DNA of 64,000 nucleotides from Nitrosomonas stercoris (GCA_006742785.1 AP019755.1:1736001-1800000), one strand, 5' to 3'; shown: positions 28,544-38,622, numbered from the stretch's first letter. The notes: a model not told the origin generated them from the letters alone. Translations and numbers: made by a program.

Positions 28544-28692
28544 TAGGTTGAGAAAGCTGTTGGCTCAGGGCAAGAAATCAGAAAAATACAGTTTATGCAT
28601 AATGAGCGTTAATTGTTTAGGTCATCACGACAACGCAAATAGTTTTGCAAAGATGCTTCAGTTTAGAAAATTTTTTAGGATAGGGATTCCCT

Positions 28693-29118
28693 ATGTATAA
28701 ACGGGTGGTTCAGTATGTAGCAATAGTGTTGCTAGGTTGTTTTTTATATACCAGCTTGGCAAGCGCTGCTGATTTCAGAGCCAGTTCTCCTGCGATCGAA
28801 CAACTGAAAAAAAGCATTAAGCAGCAGCATCGTCAATTAATCCCTTTTTACGATAGTGGTGCCGTCGGATTAACTCGTGATGGCTCAATTATATTGCGTG
28901 ATGCCAATAGTATTCCCCTGTCGCAACGGCAAACTATTAATACGTTGATTGCTGCCCAGAATCAGGATCGCAATGCACTGTATCGTGAAATTGCACTGGC
29001 CAATGATCATCCCGAATGGGAGGATGATATCCGTTCAACGTTTGCTCAACGTTGGATAAAATGGGCTAAACCCGGCTGGTGGTATCAGCAGGCAGACGGC
29101 TCCTGGCAAAAAAAATAA
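28693..29118 (+). CDS. YdbL-like periplasmic protein (DUF1318)
   Basis: A 141-residue exported protein: signal peptide MYKRVVQYVAIVLLGCFLYT with cleavage near ASAA, then the DUF1318 domain with LKKSIKQQHRQLIPFYDSGA, GLTRDGSIILRDA and YREIALANDHPEWEDDI. In E. coli YdbL is a chaperone-like partner that regulates the YdbH-YnbE bridge. The gap of about 150 bases after the YnbE gene is wider than usual but contains no terminator. It closes the three-gene envelope unit. Confidence 0.85.
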   Translation: MYKRVVQYVAIVLLGCFLYTSLASAADFRASSPAIEQLKKSIKQQHRQLIPFYDSGAVGLTRDGSIILRDANSIPLSQRQTINTLIAAQNQDRNALYREIALANDHPEWEDDIRSTFAQRWIKWAKPGWWYQQADGSWQKK

Positions 29119-29166
29119 TATGCAAATGAGATGTGTTAGCGTGATGTGTATTGGCATAGTTAGTTT

Positions 29167-29191
29167 TTGATAACTGTACAAAAATTATCAA
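29167..29191. repeat. Perfect 7-base inverted repeat ahead of argD
   Basis: TTGATAA (29167-29173) and TTATCAA (29185-29191) face each other across 11 bases. The place, between ydbL and argD, suits an operator or a weak hairpin end for ydbL. It does not match the ARG box consensus well. Confidence 0.35.
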
Positions 29192-29317
29192 TTGAAAGAT
29201 TAGCTTTAAAATAGTAAGTATCTTGATCCGGTTTTCGCTGCCATAGTAACTATTAATCAGCAGAGAAGTGCAGGTACTTAAAGTTTTCCAAGCAACAAAT
29301 GTTGTGTGTTTCCAGGC

Positions 29318-29337
29318 GTAGCGGTTTGCGCCGCTAC
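29318..29337 (+). other. GC-rich stem-loop in the argD leader
   Basis: GTAGCGG (29318-29324) pairs with CCGCTAC (29331-29337) across TTTGCG. A short ATTATTTC tract follows, weaker than a normal terminator tail. It lies 35 bases before the argD start and could be an attenuator or a weak stop for the upstream transcript. Confidence 0.4.
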
Positions 29338-29371
29338 ATTATTTCAGAACAAGAAAAATAAGGTATTGTCT

Positions 29372-30553
29372 GTGTCTCACTTAATGAATACTTATGCGCA
29401 GCTTCCGGTTACCTTTACCAAAGGTGAGGGTGTGTGGCTGTGGGATGATCAGGGTAATCGCTACCTGGATGCATTATCAGGCATTGCTGTATGTGGTGTC
29501 GGCCATTGTCATCCGAGGTTAACAAAAGCGCTCTGCGAACAAGCTGCGACACTAGTGCATACTTCTAATCTTTATCATATCCAAAATCAGGAACAGCTGG
29601 CAGATAGACTGGCTGATTTATCTGGCTTGGAGAAGGTGTTTTTTTGCAATTCCGGTGCTGAATCGAACGAAGCAGCAATCAAACTGGCACGATTGTATGG
29701 GCATAACCAAGGAGTAGAACTACCAACGATTATCGTAATGGAGCATTCGTTTCATGGTCGGACCATCGCAACGCTTACCGCGACAGCTAACCCCAAAACG
29801 CGCGCTGGTTTTGGACCATTGTTAACGGGGTTTGTGCGAGCGCCTTATGATGACCTGGAAGCGGTTAATCAGGTTGCAGCAACCAATAAGGAAGTGGTGG
29901 CTATTCTGTTGGAAACCTATCAGGGAGAAGGGGGAGTACATTTTCCACAAGCGAGTTATTTGCAAGGGTTGCGTAAAATTTGTGATCAAAATAACTGGTT
30001 GTTGATGCTGGATGAAGTGCAATGCGGGTTAGGGCGATCAGGTAAGTGGTTTGCTTTTCAGCATAGTAATATTTTGCCAGATGTTATGACTTTGGCTAAA
30101 GGATTGGGATCAGGTTTGCCAATTGGCGCTTGTTTGGCAGGTGGTAAAGCAGCAAATGTGTTTAAGCCGGGTAATCACGCTTCTACCTTTGGTGGCAATC
30201 CATTGGCTTGTCGCGCTGCCTTAACAACATTAGACATTATTGAAGAAGAAGGATTGATGGCTAATGCGGTGAGTGTGGGTAATTTTATACAAGAAGAATT
30301 TAGAAAAAGATTGCATGCCTGGCAAGATGTGGTGAAAATTCGTGGCCAAGGCATGATGATTGGTATTGAACTACCTGTTCCTTGTGGACAACTTGTATCA
30401 GAAGCATTAAGGCGCCGTTTGTTGATTAATGTAACCTCCGACAGAGTAGTGCGCTTGCTGCCAGCTTTGAATATGCAACGCGCAGAAGCGGAGCAGATTG
30501 TAGCTGCAACAGCCGAGTTGATCGTCCAGTTTCTTGAGCATCATAAAGAATAA
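29372..30553 (+). CDS. argD: Acetylornithine aminotransferase
   Basis: PLP enzyme converting N-acetylglutamate semialdehyde to N-acetylornithine in arginine synthesis, and usually also the equivalent lysine-pathway step. The 393-residue protein has YLDALSGIAVCGVGHCHP, VFFCNSGAESNEAAIKLA, HSFHGRTIATL, MLDEVQCGLGRSGKW and the PLP lysine in LAKGLGSGLPIGA. The GTG at 29372 (reading MSHLMNTYAQLPVTF) has an AAGG site eight bases upstream; the ATG at 29384 is the alternative. First of three consecutive arginine genes. Confidence 0.92.
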   Translation: MSHLMNTYAQLPVTFTKGEGVWLWDDQGNRYLDALSGIAVCGVGHCHPRLTKALCEQAATLVHTSNLYHIQNQEQLADRLADLSGLEKVFFCNSGAESNEAAIKLARLYGHNQGVELPTIIVMEHSFHGRTIATLTATANPKTRAGFGPLLTGFVRAPYDDLEAVNQVAATNKEVVAILLETYQGEGGVHFPQASYLQGLRKICDQNNWLLMLDEVQCGLGRSGKWFAFQHSNILPDVMTLAKGLGSGLPIGACLAGGKAANVFKPGNHASTFGGNPLACRAALTTLDIIEEEGLMANAVSVGNFIQEEFRKRLHAWQDVVKIRGQGMMIGIELPVPCGQLVSEALRRRLLINVTSDRVVRLLPALNMQRAEAEQIVAATAELIVQFLEHHKE

Positions 30554-30675
30554 TCAGTGAGGTAAGCTTCCTGTTCGTTTTTTTATTCTGAACAGATTTT
30601 CCATGTGATGAGTATGCGCTGTTTTTGTCTATCATAGATTTATGTATTTCTAGCTATTTTTAACAAGAATCATTT

Positions 30676-31599
30676 ATGCAAATTAAGCATTTTTTACAAT
30701 TCAAAGATTTTGATCGGCAGGAATATGAATATTTGTTTGATCGGGCGCGCTGGATTAAAAATGAATTCAAACAATATCGTCGTTACTGGCCATTGGCCGA
30801 TCGTACGCTAGCAATGATTTTTGAGAAACATTCGACACGCACGCGTCTTTCTTTTGAAGCGGGTATGCATCAACTGGGAGGCAGTGCGATTTATTTATCG
30901 ACGCGCGACACCCAATTAGGGCGTGGAGAATCAGTAGAAGATGCCGCCAGAGTCATTTCAAGAATGGTTGATATTATTACTGTCCGTACGCATGGTCATG
31001 AAATAATTGAGCGTTTTGCGGAAAATTCACGGGTGCCAGTTATCAATAGTTTGACGGATGAATATCATCCTTGTCAGATTCTGGCCGATATTTTTACCTT
31101 TATTGAACATCGCGGCAGCATCACAGGCAAAACAATTGCCTGGATTGGAGATTCAAACAATATGTGCAACACCTGGTTGCAAGCTGCTGAAATTTTTGAT
31201 TTCAATGTACATGTATCCACTCCACCAGGATATGAAGTAGAGCCTGAACGTGCTGGTTTATATGGTACTGACCACTATGAGCAATTTACTTCACCGCATG
31301 AGGCAGTGAAGGAAGCAGATCTGGTGACAACAGATGTATGGACCAGTATGGGGTTTGAAGCTGAATCAGCCGCGCGAAAAAATGATTTTGCAGATTTTTG
31401 TGTGGATGCGGAGATGATGGCTGGTGCAAAAAAAGAAGCATTGTTTATGCATTGTTTACCTGCGCATCGGGGAGAAGAAGTAGCGGCAGAGGTGATTGAT
31501 GGCCCACAATCAGTAGTATGGGATGAAGCTGAAAATAGATTGCATGTACAAAAAGCGCTATTGGAGTATTTGTTGTTGGGCGAGGTCAATGTTCGGTAA
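30676..31599 (+). CDS. argF: Ornithine carbamoyltransferase
   Basis: Joins ornithine and carbamoyl phosphate to form citrulline. The 307-residue protein carries the carbamoyl-phosphate loop [15 protein letters not shown], the [11 protein letters not shown] and [14 protein letters not shown] segments, and the ornithine/catalytic motif [16 protein letters not shown]. It is the anabolic length. It lies about 120 bases after argD and 35 bases before argG, in the same direction, so the three are likely a single arginine operon. Confidence 0.96.
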   Translation: MQIKHFLQFKDFDRQEYEYLFDRARWIKNEFKQYRRYWPLADRTLAMIFEKHSTRTRLSFEAGMHQLGGSAIYLSTRDTQLGRGESVEDAARVISRMVDIITVRTHGHEIIERFAENSRVPVINSLTDEYHPCQILADIFTFIEHRGSITGKTIAWIGDSNNMCNTWLQAAEIFDFNVHVSTPPGYEVEPERAGLYGTDHYEQFTSPHEAVKEADLVTTDVWTSMGFEAESAARKNDFADFCVDAEMMAGAKKEALFMHCLPAHRGEEVAAEVIDGPQSVVWDEAENRLHVQKALLEYLLLGEVNVR

Positions 31600-31634
31600 T
31601 CTTTGACCGACTGGAAATTTTCAACTATAAAAAT

Positions 31635-32849
31635 ATGAATAAGATTAAAAAAGCAGTATTGGCTTTTTCAGGCGGATTAGATACTTCGGTTATCCTGAAA
31701 TGGCTGCAGGATACATATCAGTGTGAAGTGGTGACTTTTACCGCTGATATTGGTCAAGGTGAGGAAATTGAGCCGGCACGTGCTAAAGCTCTGCAATTCG
31801 GAGTCAAGGAAGTATTTATCGAGGATTTGCGTGAAGAATTTGTGCGTGATTATGTTTTTCCGATGTTTCGCGCCAATACGATCTATGAAGGAGAATATCT
31901 GCTCGGCACCAGTATTGCTCGTCCGCTGATTGCAAAACGGCAGGTTGAAATTGCCCAGCAAACCGGTGCGGATGCAGTCTCTCATGGGGCTACTGGTAAA
32001 GGGAATGATCAGGTGCGCTTTGAGCTAGGTTATTATGCATTGCAGCCGAATATTCATGTGATTGCTCCTTGGCGAGAGTGGGATCTCAATTCACGTGAGA
32101 AATTGTTGGCATATGCTGAGAAACAAGGGATTCCCATTGAAATGAAGAAAAGACAAGGTTCTCCCTACAGCATGGATGCTAATCTTTTGCATATTTCCTA
32201 TGAAGGACGCATTCTGGAAGATCCAGCAGTTGAGCCGGAAGAAAGCATGTGGCGTTGGACAGTTTCTCCGGAAGCGGCGCCCAATGAACCTGAATATTTA
32301 GATTTGGAGTATGAGCGCGGTGATATTATCGCTTTAAATGGTGAAAAACTTTCCCCTGCAACAATATTGACGCGACTCAATCAGCTGGGTGGCAAGCACG
32401 GAATTGGCCGCCTTGATTTGGTAGAAAATCGTTATGTTGGCATGAAATCGCGCGGTTGTTATGAAACACCTGGCGGAACAATCATGTTACGCGCGCATCG
32501 TGCTATTGAATCCATCACCCTAGATCGGGAAGTGGCCCATTTAAAGGATGATTTGATGCCGCGTTATGCAGCCTTAATCTACAATGGTTATTGGTGGAGT
32601 CCAGAAAGAAAATTGTTGCAGGTGCTTATTGATGAATCCCAACAACATGTTAATGGACATGTTCGGCTGAAGCTCTATAAAGGCAATGTCATCGTAGTAG
32701 GACGTGACTCTCAAACGGATTCATTGTTTGATCCTGAGATTGCGACTTTTGAAGACGATGCGGGTGCTTATCATCAGGCAGATGCCGCGGGCTTTATCAA
32801 ATTAAATGCTTTACGAATGAGAATTGCAAAACTTCATCAGAGGAACTAA
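31635..32849 (+). CDS. argG: Argininosuccinate synthase
   Basis: Condenses citrulline and aspartate with ATP to form argininosuccinate. The 404-residue protein starts with the N-type ATP pyrophosphatase loop [16 protein letters not shown], and has [40 protein letters not shown] and [14 protein letters not shown]. It is full length. argH is not in the window. A strong terminator follows 24 bases after the stop and ends the arg unit. Confidence 0.97.
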   Translation: MNKIKKAVLAFSGGLDTSVILKWLQDTYQCEVVTFTADIGQGEEIEPARAKALQFGVKEVFIEDLREEFVRDYVFPMFRANTIYEGEYLLGTSIARPLIAKRQVEIAQQTGADAVSHGATGKGNDQVRFELGYYALQPNIHVIAPWREWDLNSREKLLAYAEKQGIPIEMKKRQGSPYSMDANLLHISYEGRILEDPAVEPEESMWRWTVSPEAAPNEPEYLDLEYERGDIIALNGEKLSPATILTRLNQLGGKHGIGRLDLVENRYVGMKSRGCYETPGGTIMLRAHRAIESITLDREVAHLKDDLMPRYAALIYNGYWWSPERKLLQVLIDESQQHVNGHVRLKLYKGNVIVVGRDSQTDSLFDPEIATFEDDAGAYHQADAAGFIKLNALRMRIAKLHQRN

Positions 32850-32872
32850 AGCAGCGGACACACCATGTTTGT

Positions 32873-32905
32873 AAAAAGGAAGGGGGTTCCCTTCCTTTTT
32901 CTTTT
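32873..32905 (+). terminator. Rho-independent terminator of the arg genes
   Basis: AAAAAGGAAGGG (32873-32884) pairs perfectly with CCCTTCCTTTTT (32889-32900) across a 4-base loop, with more T after it. The 61-codon frame that overlaps this region is not a gene. Confidence 0.92.
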
Positions 32906-33076
32906 TAAGCAGCTATTTATTATTCCCGCTGCTCTATCTCTATTTTTATCAGCTGATTTTGCTGATTATCTTGTTTTATTGCCTCCACCAGTCTTGTGCG
33001 ATGTCTGGTACCGTTGTATTTTTATAACTAATTCAAGTTTTCTTAACTAGCTGGGCGGTGTTTCCATAGGCGTATT

Positions 33077-34018
33077 ATGAAAAAATTCTCAGAAATATCA
33101 TGGAAGTATTTATCTGTACCGGCTCGTCCTGGTCGATCAAATCAAAAGAACCGTCGACTTGCTTACACAGACTGGGGGGATCCAACTAATCGTCATGTAG
33201 TGATATGTGTGCATGGCTTAACTCGTAACTGCAGAGATTTCGATTTTCTTGCCGCCACCTTAGCACAGGATTTTAGAGTGATTTGTGTGGATCTGGCGGG
33301 AAGAGGGCGTAGTGATTGGCTGGAACGAGCTAAGGATTACAATGCTGCTACAACCTATTTGGCAGATATGGAGTGCGTACTCAAACACCTTTATCAACAA
33401 ACAGATCATCGTTGCTTGTACCTCTATTGGGCTGGGGTATCCATGGGTGGGTTAGTTGGTATGCTACTAGCTGCTCGGCAGCGTTTACCTGCCGTCTGTC
33501 AGTTTAGAGCGCTGGTGATGAGTGATATTGGCCCATTTGTATCTGCTGATATTCTATCGATATTTTCGATAACAGTTGGGCAAGATCCTCGCTTTCATAG
33601 TTTGGATGAATTGGAAGCGCACATGCGCCATACCGCATTGCCTGATAGCGCACTAACAGAGGAACAGTGGCAACATATGGCGCTATATAGTGCGCGCGAA
33701 TATGAGGATGGCACATTTGGTTATCGTTATGATCCGACAATTGCATCTGGTTTTCATACAGCTCATTTGAAAGATCTCGATCTGTGGGCTTATTGGAATA
33801 AACTTGATCTACCAGTGTTGGTGCTGAGGGGAGAAAAATCAGGTGTGTTATCTCCTGATATCGTCAAGCAGATGCTACATAAACCAAACGTGCAGCTTGT
33901 TGAGTTACCTGGTATCGGTCATGCGCCTATGTTAATGGATGCAGCGCAGATTAGTTTAGTGCGGAATTTTCTATTGAAATTTAAAGACGAAGGCAATGTG
34001 TCGACCAGGGAAGTATAG
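33077..34018 (+). CDS. Alpha/beta-hydrolase fold protein
   Basis: A 313-residue cytosolic hydrolase of unknown substrate. It has the oxyanion strand VVICVHGLTRNCRDFDFL, VDLAGRGRSDW, the nucleophile elbow GVSMGG (GxSxG, about residues 123-128), a helical cap, a likely acid residue near LRGEKSGVLSPDI and the catalytic histidine in GIGHAPML. No signal peptide or membrane segment. It is similar in layout to esterases and haloalkane-dehalogenase-type hydrolases, but nothing points to a specific reaction. It stands alone after the arg terminator and converges on the DUF4139 gene. Confidence 0.82.
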   Translation: MKKFSEISWKYLSVPARPGRSNQKNRRLAYTDWGDPTNRHVVICVHGLTRNCRDFDFLAATLAQDFRVICVDLAGRGRSDWLERAKDYNAATTYLADMECVLKHLYQQTDHRCLYLYWAGVSMGGLVGMLLAARQRLPAVCQFRALVMSDIGPFVSADILSIFSITVGQDPRFHSLDELEAHMRHTALPDSALTEEQWQHMALYSAREYEDGTFGYRYDPTIASGFHTAHLKDLDLWAYWNKLDLPVLVLRGEKSGVLSPDIVKQMLHKPNVQLVELPGIGHAPMLMDAAQISLVRNFLLKFKDEGNVSTREV

Positions 34019-34080
34019 GATCATCAACGTCTTTATCATACTAAGTAGCAATTATCTTTTAATAGGATTCGCTCATTCCG

Positions 34081-35523
34081 TTATTGATGTTTGATGCGGA
34101 CTCGATAGCTCAATGTTATTTTCTCATTGCTAGGAACAGTGATCAGCCATTTGGCCAAATTAGCTGCTGATTTAGTATGGGGAAAAGACTCTGAAATGAT
34201 CGCCCAGTCACCAGGAATCGGTTCTTGGATATGAAGGATAATATTTTCCGCGCGAGTATTGTGAACCTCAATCTTGTGTGCAGTTTCTGTAAAGCGTTGT
34301 GAAGGAGTATCCAGTTGCTGAAAGTCAGTTTGGGTTCTTGTAGCGGTAATATCCAGTGCTTCACCTAGCTTGACACGAACAAGTTCATCTTTTGCTGTGT
34401 GATCAATACGATCTTCCCCAAGAAACTGTATGTTGCTCTGTGAATCATTTTTGTAAACACGTACAACGCCTTTTGGCAGGGGCATTTCTAGCTTTTTCCC
34501 CTTGTTTTCAAACTGTAAAAACACCTCGGGTTTTGATTGGCTATGTTGGTTGTCATATCGCCCAAAATAATAATTACCTGAACCTCGCAATAAAAATTCT
34601 TTATTGACGGGTACATCTTTGGCTGCCAGCAATGTAATTTGTTTGCTTTGATTATCTGCTAATGTGGAAGTTGAAGGGAGCGTATACAGATGGTAATCAG
34701 ATAAAGATTCTTTCTTGATGGTTTGATATTCCGCAGCATCAGCGACCATGGCCATAATTTTAGGTTGGGGTGTGGTAGAAGTGGGGGTAACCACATTGAC
34801 ATTTCCAGCAACGAGTTGCAAATGGGCGTTATGGTAGGAAGCCCCACTTTGGTTAACCAATGTGACTAATCCGGTCAGGTTAATTTTGCTGTCACTTGCA
34901 TTCAGTTCGGCTACGTAGTCAGCTTGCCATGAGAGACCGGAGGTCAAGTAAGATAATTCGAGTTGCCGTTCTCCGGGTGCAGGATTATCTAATATCAGTG
35001 AAAGAGTAGGGCGATCGTACAGCTGTTTGGAAATATCAGTAAAAGCGATGCTGCCCGTTGGGTTGGTTTCGATCCGATCAGAAAATTGTAACACCAGTCC
35101 CCCGGTAACTGCGAGTACTGTTGCTGTTTCTGTTGTTTTCTCTCCAGTTGTAGGATGAGTGTAAATGACATTAATGGAACGGCCAAGATAGCTTTTTAAC
35201 AGACTTTCAGGGGTGAGCGGATCAAAGTTGAAGCTTTGTTCTAATAACTGGAAATCAGATGGGTGTCCCGGTACGCGCAGCAAAGTTGTTTGTGGATGTA
35301 TCAGTGGAGAAACCTCGCGCCAAGCTAATTTATTGACTCCTTTTTCTAGTGGAATTTTGCGTGCATCTCTAACCAGAGCCAGATTCTCGTTGTAGATAGT
35401 GATGCCAAGATGTTGCTGATTGTCGATGGGGATAGTTTGTTCTTCTATGTGTGCAGCGAATCCAGTGGTACTAATTATTACAAGTAGCAGTGGTAGTAAA
35501 ATTGTAGTAAGTTTCTTTTGCAT
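34081..35523 (-). CDS. Exported DUF4139 protein
   Basis: A 480-residue exported protein with a signal peptide (MQKKLTTILLPLLLVIIS, cut near GFAA). It has the beta-rich DUF4139 region: TIYNENLALVRDARKIPL early, LTSGLSWQADYVAELN, then VRVKLGEALDITATR and the final ITLSYRVRIKH. The family is widespread and uncharacterised. The ATG at 35523 is preferred because it begins the signal peptide; the frame from 35622 adds 33 residues without similarity to anything recognised. It converges on the hydrolase gene and is followed upstream by the coiled-coil gene. Confidence 0.82.
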   Translation of the reverse strand: MQKKLTTILLPLLLVIISTTGFAAHIEEQTIPIDNQQHLGITIYNENLALVRDARKIPLEKGVNKLAWREVSPLIHPQTTLLRVPGHPSDFQLLEQSFNFDPLTPESLLKSYLGRSINVIYTHPTTGEKTTETATVLAVTGGLVLQFSDRIETNPTGSIAFTDISKQLYDRPTLSLILDNPAPGERQLELSYLTSGLSWQADYVAELNASDSKINLTGLVTLVNQSGASYHNAHLQLVAGNVNVVTPTSTTPQPKIMAMVADAAEYQTIKKESLSDYHLYTLPSTSTLADNQSKQITLLAAKDVPVNKEFLLRGSGNYYFGRYDNQHSQSKPEVFLQFENKGKKLEMPLPKGVVRVYKNDSQSNIQFLGEDRIDHTAKDELVRVKLGEALDITATRTQTDFQQLDTPSQRFTETAHKIEVHNTRAENIILHIQEPIPGDWAIISESFPHTKSAANLAKWLITVPSNEKITLSYRVRIKHQ

Positions 35524-35714
35524 GTTTATTATTTGTATTTTTATAAGGTCTTTGTGTGAAGACGTACAGTTCATTTTATTATAAATGCTACTTTGGTAGC
35601 GTTTGTTATAAATTTGATCCATTGCAATCCCTGAATTTCCAATGAGTCAATCATATTTGTTGTGGATTATTCTTGTTTTCTCCGAGTTGGTGGATTTATC
35701 ACGACGTGACATTT

Positions 35715-37673
35715 TCACTGATAGCAGTTTTTAATTGCTTGTTCATCAGTCATGTTGTCATCATAAGGTGAATGATAAATATCTGAGTTTGATTCAATAT
35801 CTTCACCATCTTGCTGAGATTGAATGTCGCTGTTTTCTTCAATCTTATTTGGAGTAGTCAGTGTTGCCTTGATTTCATTCCTTATTTTCTGGGTGTTGGC
35901 TGCTATTGCTGCTTCATCTGCTTGAATACGAGCCTGTGCAGCTTTTACAGCCATGGCTTCAACAGCTTCTCGTGCGATAGCCCGCTCGATAGCCAGTGCA
36001 TCTTGTTCGATGCGAGTTTGTATAGTCATCAAAGCGGCTGCTTCTGTCTGAATTTTGTGTAACATAGTAGCTACTGCTGTTTCAGCTGCTTGAAGTCGCT
36101 CCTCTTCTTTTGCCGTTGCTGTGATGCGATTTTGAGCAATGGATGCTGCCAATTCAGTCAACTTTAATTTTATCGTGATACGTTCTTTGGCTGCAGTTTT
36201 TGCTTGTTGGATAGCAGCGATTTGTTTTTTCTTGTGTTCGATCAAGCTGGCTTCCATTTCTGCCAATTCATTTGCTTCTTTTTCAATCTGCTTATCCAGT
36301 GCAATGCGTTCTTCGACTAATTTTCTAGCTTGAATTTCTGCTGCTGCCTTATCTTCAGCAGTTTGTTTGGCAGTGGCCTCAGCAGTGGCTCGTGTGCGCG
36401 CATGTTTAATTGCTGTTTCCTGAGCTTGAATACGTTCTTGAATAGCGTCAGTAATTGCCTGATCAGTTTGTGCTTTTTCGTTGAATATCGTTATTTCCTG
36501 TTCTTTTGCTTGTATGCGAGCTTCTGTTGCAGTGCGAGCTTCATTCTCAGCTGCGACACAGATTTGGTTTTTTTCTATCAATAGTGCATCTGCCTGAGCA
36601 CGGCTCAGCGCAGCTTGTTCGGCTTCTTGCTCGATTTGTACGAGTTGCTGTGCTAGTTTGTTAGCTTTTTGCTCAGCTGCTATTTTGCCCTGTGCAGCAG
36701 CAGCTGCCTCAGCTTCAGCGCTAACACGTGCTTCTGCTTCTGATTTTGCTGCAAGATCAAGTGCTTGTCGTGCTTTTATTGCTTCTGTTGCTATTTTCTC
36801 AGCGTGCAATTTAGCTTGTTCAGCTTCTCGTGCAGCAATTTCTGCTTGCAGTTTTTCTTGCACTTGTGTTGCTAATTCAGCTTCAGTTTCGGTGCGTAAC
36901 TGGATTTCCTCAAGTATCAAACGTTCGGCTTCTGCCCTGGCATTGGCTAGCGTGATTCTTTGTTTGTCTGTTTCAGCTTTGGCATGTGCCAGCGCTTCTG
37001 CCTTAGCTTCAGCTTCTGCTGCTGCTTGTGCGATCTTGAGTGCTTCTTCGTTTGCGTTTTTACGAGCAATCGCCGCTTCTGTGGCCTTTTGTTCTGCCAA
37101 TTCCTTCTGTTGAGATTTTTCTAGAGCCAGTGTTTCTGCTTGTGCCCGTTGTCGTGCTTTTTCGGTAATTGCTTCTTCAGCTTGTATTTTTGCACGTAAG
37201 GCAGCAGCTGTTTCCTTTTCAGCTTGCAAGGCTTCTTCTATAGTTTGACGCAATCTTGCTTCCAGCTCTTGGCGTGCTTGTGCTTCCTGTGCAGCTAAAG
37301 TTTCAGCCTGGGCGCGTGCACGTGCTTCTTCAGCTGCAGCCGTTTCTGCCTTAATACGTGCTTCAGCTGCCAATCTGGCTTTGGCTTCTACACGTGCACG
37401 TGCTTCTGCTGTAACGCGTGCACGAGCTTCAGTTTCAATACGTTGTTTGGCTTCGTGAATAGCAATGTTTTCAGCCTCCAGATGTGATGGGGCACTCTTC
37501 TCTTCATCAGCCACATGTGGTACTTCTGCCTTAAAAGGGAGGGTATCCTGTGCATTATTTCCGCGGTTGGGAATTGCCTTGCCGGTATGGATCGGTATGA
37601 CGTTGGGCTCAACTTCACCTTCCGGTTGGGGTGACATATTCAATATTGATTTGAGATGGGATTTGAATAACAT
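35715..37673 (-). CDS. Long Ala/Glu-rich coiled-coil protein of unknown function
   Basis: I do not recognise this family. About 650 residues, of which roughly 70 to 600 are Ala/Glu/Gln/Lys/Arg only, an almost unbroken predicted helix. Units of 14 residues recur, such as AEARIKAETAAAEE, ARARAQAETLAAQE and EKARQRAQAETLAL, with later units more diverged. The N-terminus (HTGKAIPNRGNNAQDT) and acidic C-terminus (IESNSDIYHSPYDDN) are not helical. No signal peptide or reliable membrane segment. Start uncertain: TTG 37730, ATG 37673 or ATG 37637, none with a good ribosome site. It follows fliR after about 150 bases on the same strand, so it may be expressed with the flagellar genes. TolA-like or scaffold-like by composition only. 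Confidence 0.72.
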   Translation of the reverse strand: MLFKSHLKSILNMSPQPEGEVEPNVIPIHTGKAIPNRGNNAQDTLPFKAEVPHVADEEKSAPSHLEAENIAIHEAKQRIETEARARVTAEARARVEAKARLAAEARIKAETAAAEEARARAQAETLAAQEAQARQELEARLRQTIEEALQAEKETAAALRAKIQAEEAITEKARQRAQAETLALEKSQQKELAEQKATEAAIARKNANEEALKIAQAAAEAEAKAEALAHAKAETDKQRITLANARAEAERLILEEIQLRTETEAELATQVQEKLQAEIAAREAEQAKLHAEKIATEAIKARQALDLAAKSEAEARVSAEAEAAAAAQGKIAAEQKANKLAQQLVQIEQEAEQAALSRAQADALLIEKNQICVAAENEARTATEARIQAKEQEITIFNEKAQTDQAITDAIQERIQAQETAIKHARTRATAEATAKQTAEDKAAAEIQARKLVEERIALDKQIEKEANELAEMEASLIEHKKKQIAAIQQAKTAAKERITIKLKLTELAASIAQNRITATAKEEERLQAAETAVATMLHKIQTEAAALMTIQTRIEQDALAIERAIAREAVEAMAVKAAQARIQADEAAIAANTQKIRNEIKATLTTPNKIEENSDIQSQQDGEDIESNSDIYHSPYDDNMTDEQAIKNCYQ

Positions 37674-37821
37674 GGGGATATTATTTATCAAGAGAAGTAT
37701 GAAATGAAGAAATGAAGCATACCTTATCAATCACAATGTCATGATGATTAGTCAAAAAGAGAGAGAAAAGTCTATCTAATCCAAGAGACGTACGAGCAAC
37801 TATTAATGTATTACAATAAAA

Positions 37822-38622
37822 CTAGTGCATATCAGTGAGATTGCTGCTGGTTTCTGCAAGTGCACGCATGACATCAAAACTTGCTTGAAACATGCGCATG
37901 AGTACCGGTGTGAAATAGGGCAGTGCCCATGACATCACTAGCAGACCTATTCCTAGTGTGAGTGGAAAACCCACTGCAAAAATGTTTAGCTGTGGTGCAG
38001 CACGTGTGAGGATGCCCAACGCGAGGTTGGTAATGAGCAAAGCAGCTAATACTGGTAGCGCTAGATGTAACCCCAGTTTAAAGATTTCAGCACCCCAATT
38101 AACGATTGCTGTAAATGAGGTGCTCTCCATTCCATGCATACCTATTGGCAACGTGGTGAAACTGTGTACGAATATATCAATTACTTGCAGGTGACCATCG
38201 ATGGCCAAAAACATCAATGTGGCAAGTAATCCGTAGAAACGGCCAACCAATTGGACCTGGCTGGATTGCTGAGGATCAAAAAAAGTAGCAAAACCCAGCC
38301 CCATCTGTAATCCTGTGATTTCACCCGTCATTTCCACTGCAGTAAAAATAATACGTATGGAAAAGCCGATAGCGAGTCCAATCACAATTTGTTGCAACAA
38401 GATAATCAACCCTACTCCAAATCCAGGTTCAACCATAGGCAGTGGCGGCAGTAGTGGAGCAACTATGAGCGTTATAAATATAGCCAATCCCAATCTGACC
38501 TGAATGGGAATACTACTACTGCCTAATAAGGGTGTAGCCGCAACAAATGCAAGAATTCTGGCTAGTGGCCAGATTAAAGTAACCAGCCAACTGTTGAGTT
38601 GTTCGGCAGTGATGCTGAACAT
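37822..38622 (-). CDS. fliR: Flagellar export gate protein FliR
   Basis: Inner-membrane component of the flagellar type III export gate, which forms a helical assembly with FliP and FliQ. The 266-residue protein is almost all membrane helices, with the family segments RILAFVAATPLLGSSSIPIQ, VEMTGEITGLQMGLGFATFF and ALLITNLALGILTRAAPQLN followed by NIFAVGFPL. Last recognised gene of the fliLMNOPQR run; 16 bases after fliQ. Confidence 0.95.
   Translation of the reverse strand: MFSITAEQLNSWLVTLIWPLARILAFVAATPLLGSSSIPIQVRLGLAIFITLIVAPLLPPLPMVEPGFGVGLIILLQQIVIGLAIGFSIRIIFTAVEMTGEITGLQMGLGFATFFDPQQSSQVQLVGRFYGLLATLMFLAIDGHLQVIDIFVHSFTTLPIGMHGMESTSFTAIVNWGAEIFKLGLHLALPVLAALLITNLALGILTRAAPQLNIFAVGFPLTLGIGLLVMSWALPYFTPVLMRMFQASFDVMRALAETSSNLTDMH

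Noticed and set aside
32865-33050. 61-codon frame after argG
   Set aside because: It reads through the terminator hairpin and has no ribosome site.
36658-37113. 151-codon plus-strand frame rich in Ser and Ala
   Set aside because: Shadow of the coiled-coil gene caused by its biased codons.
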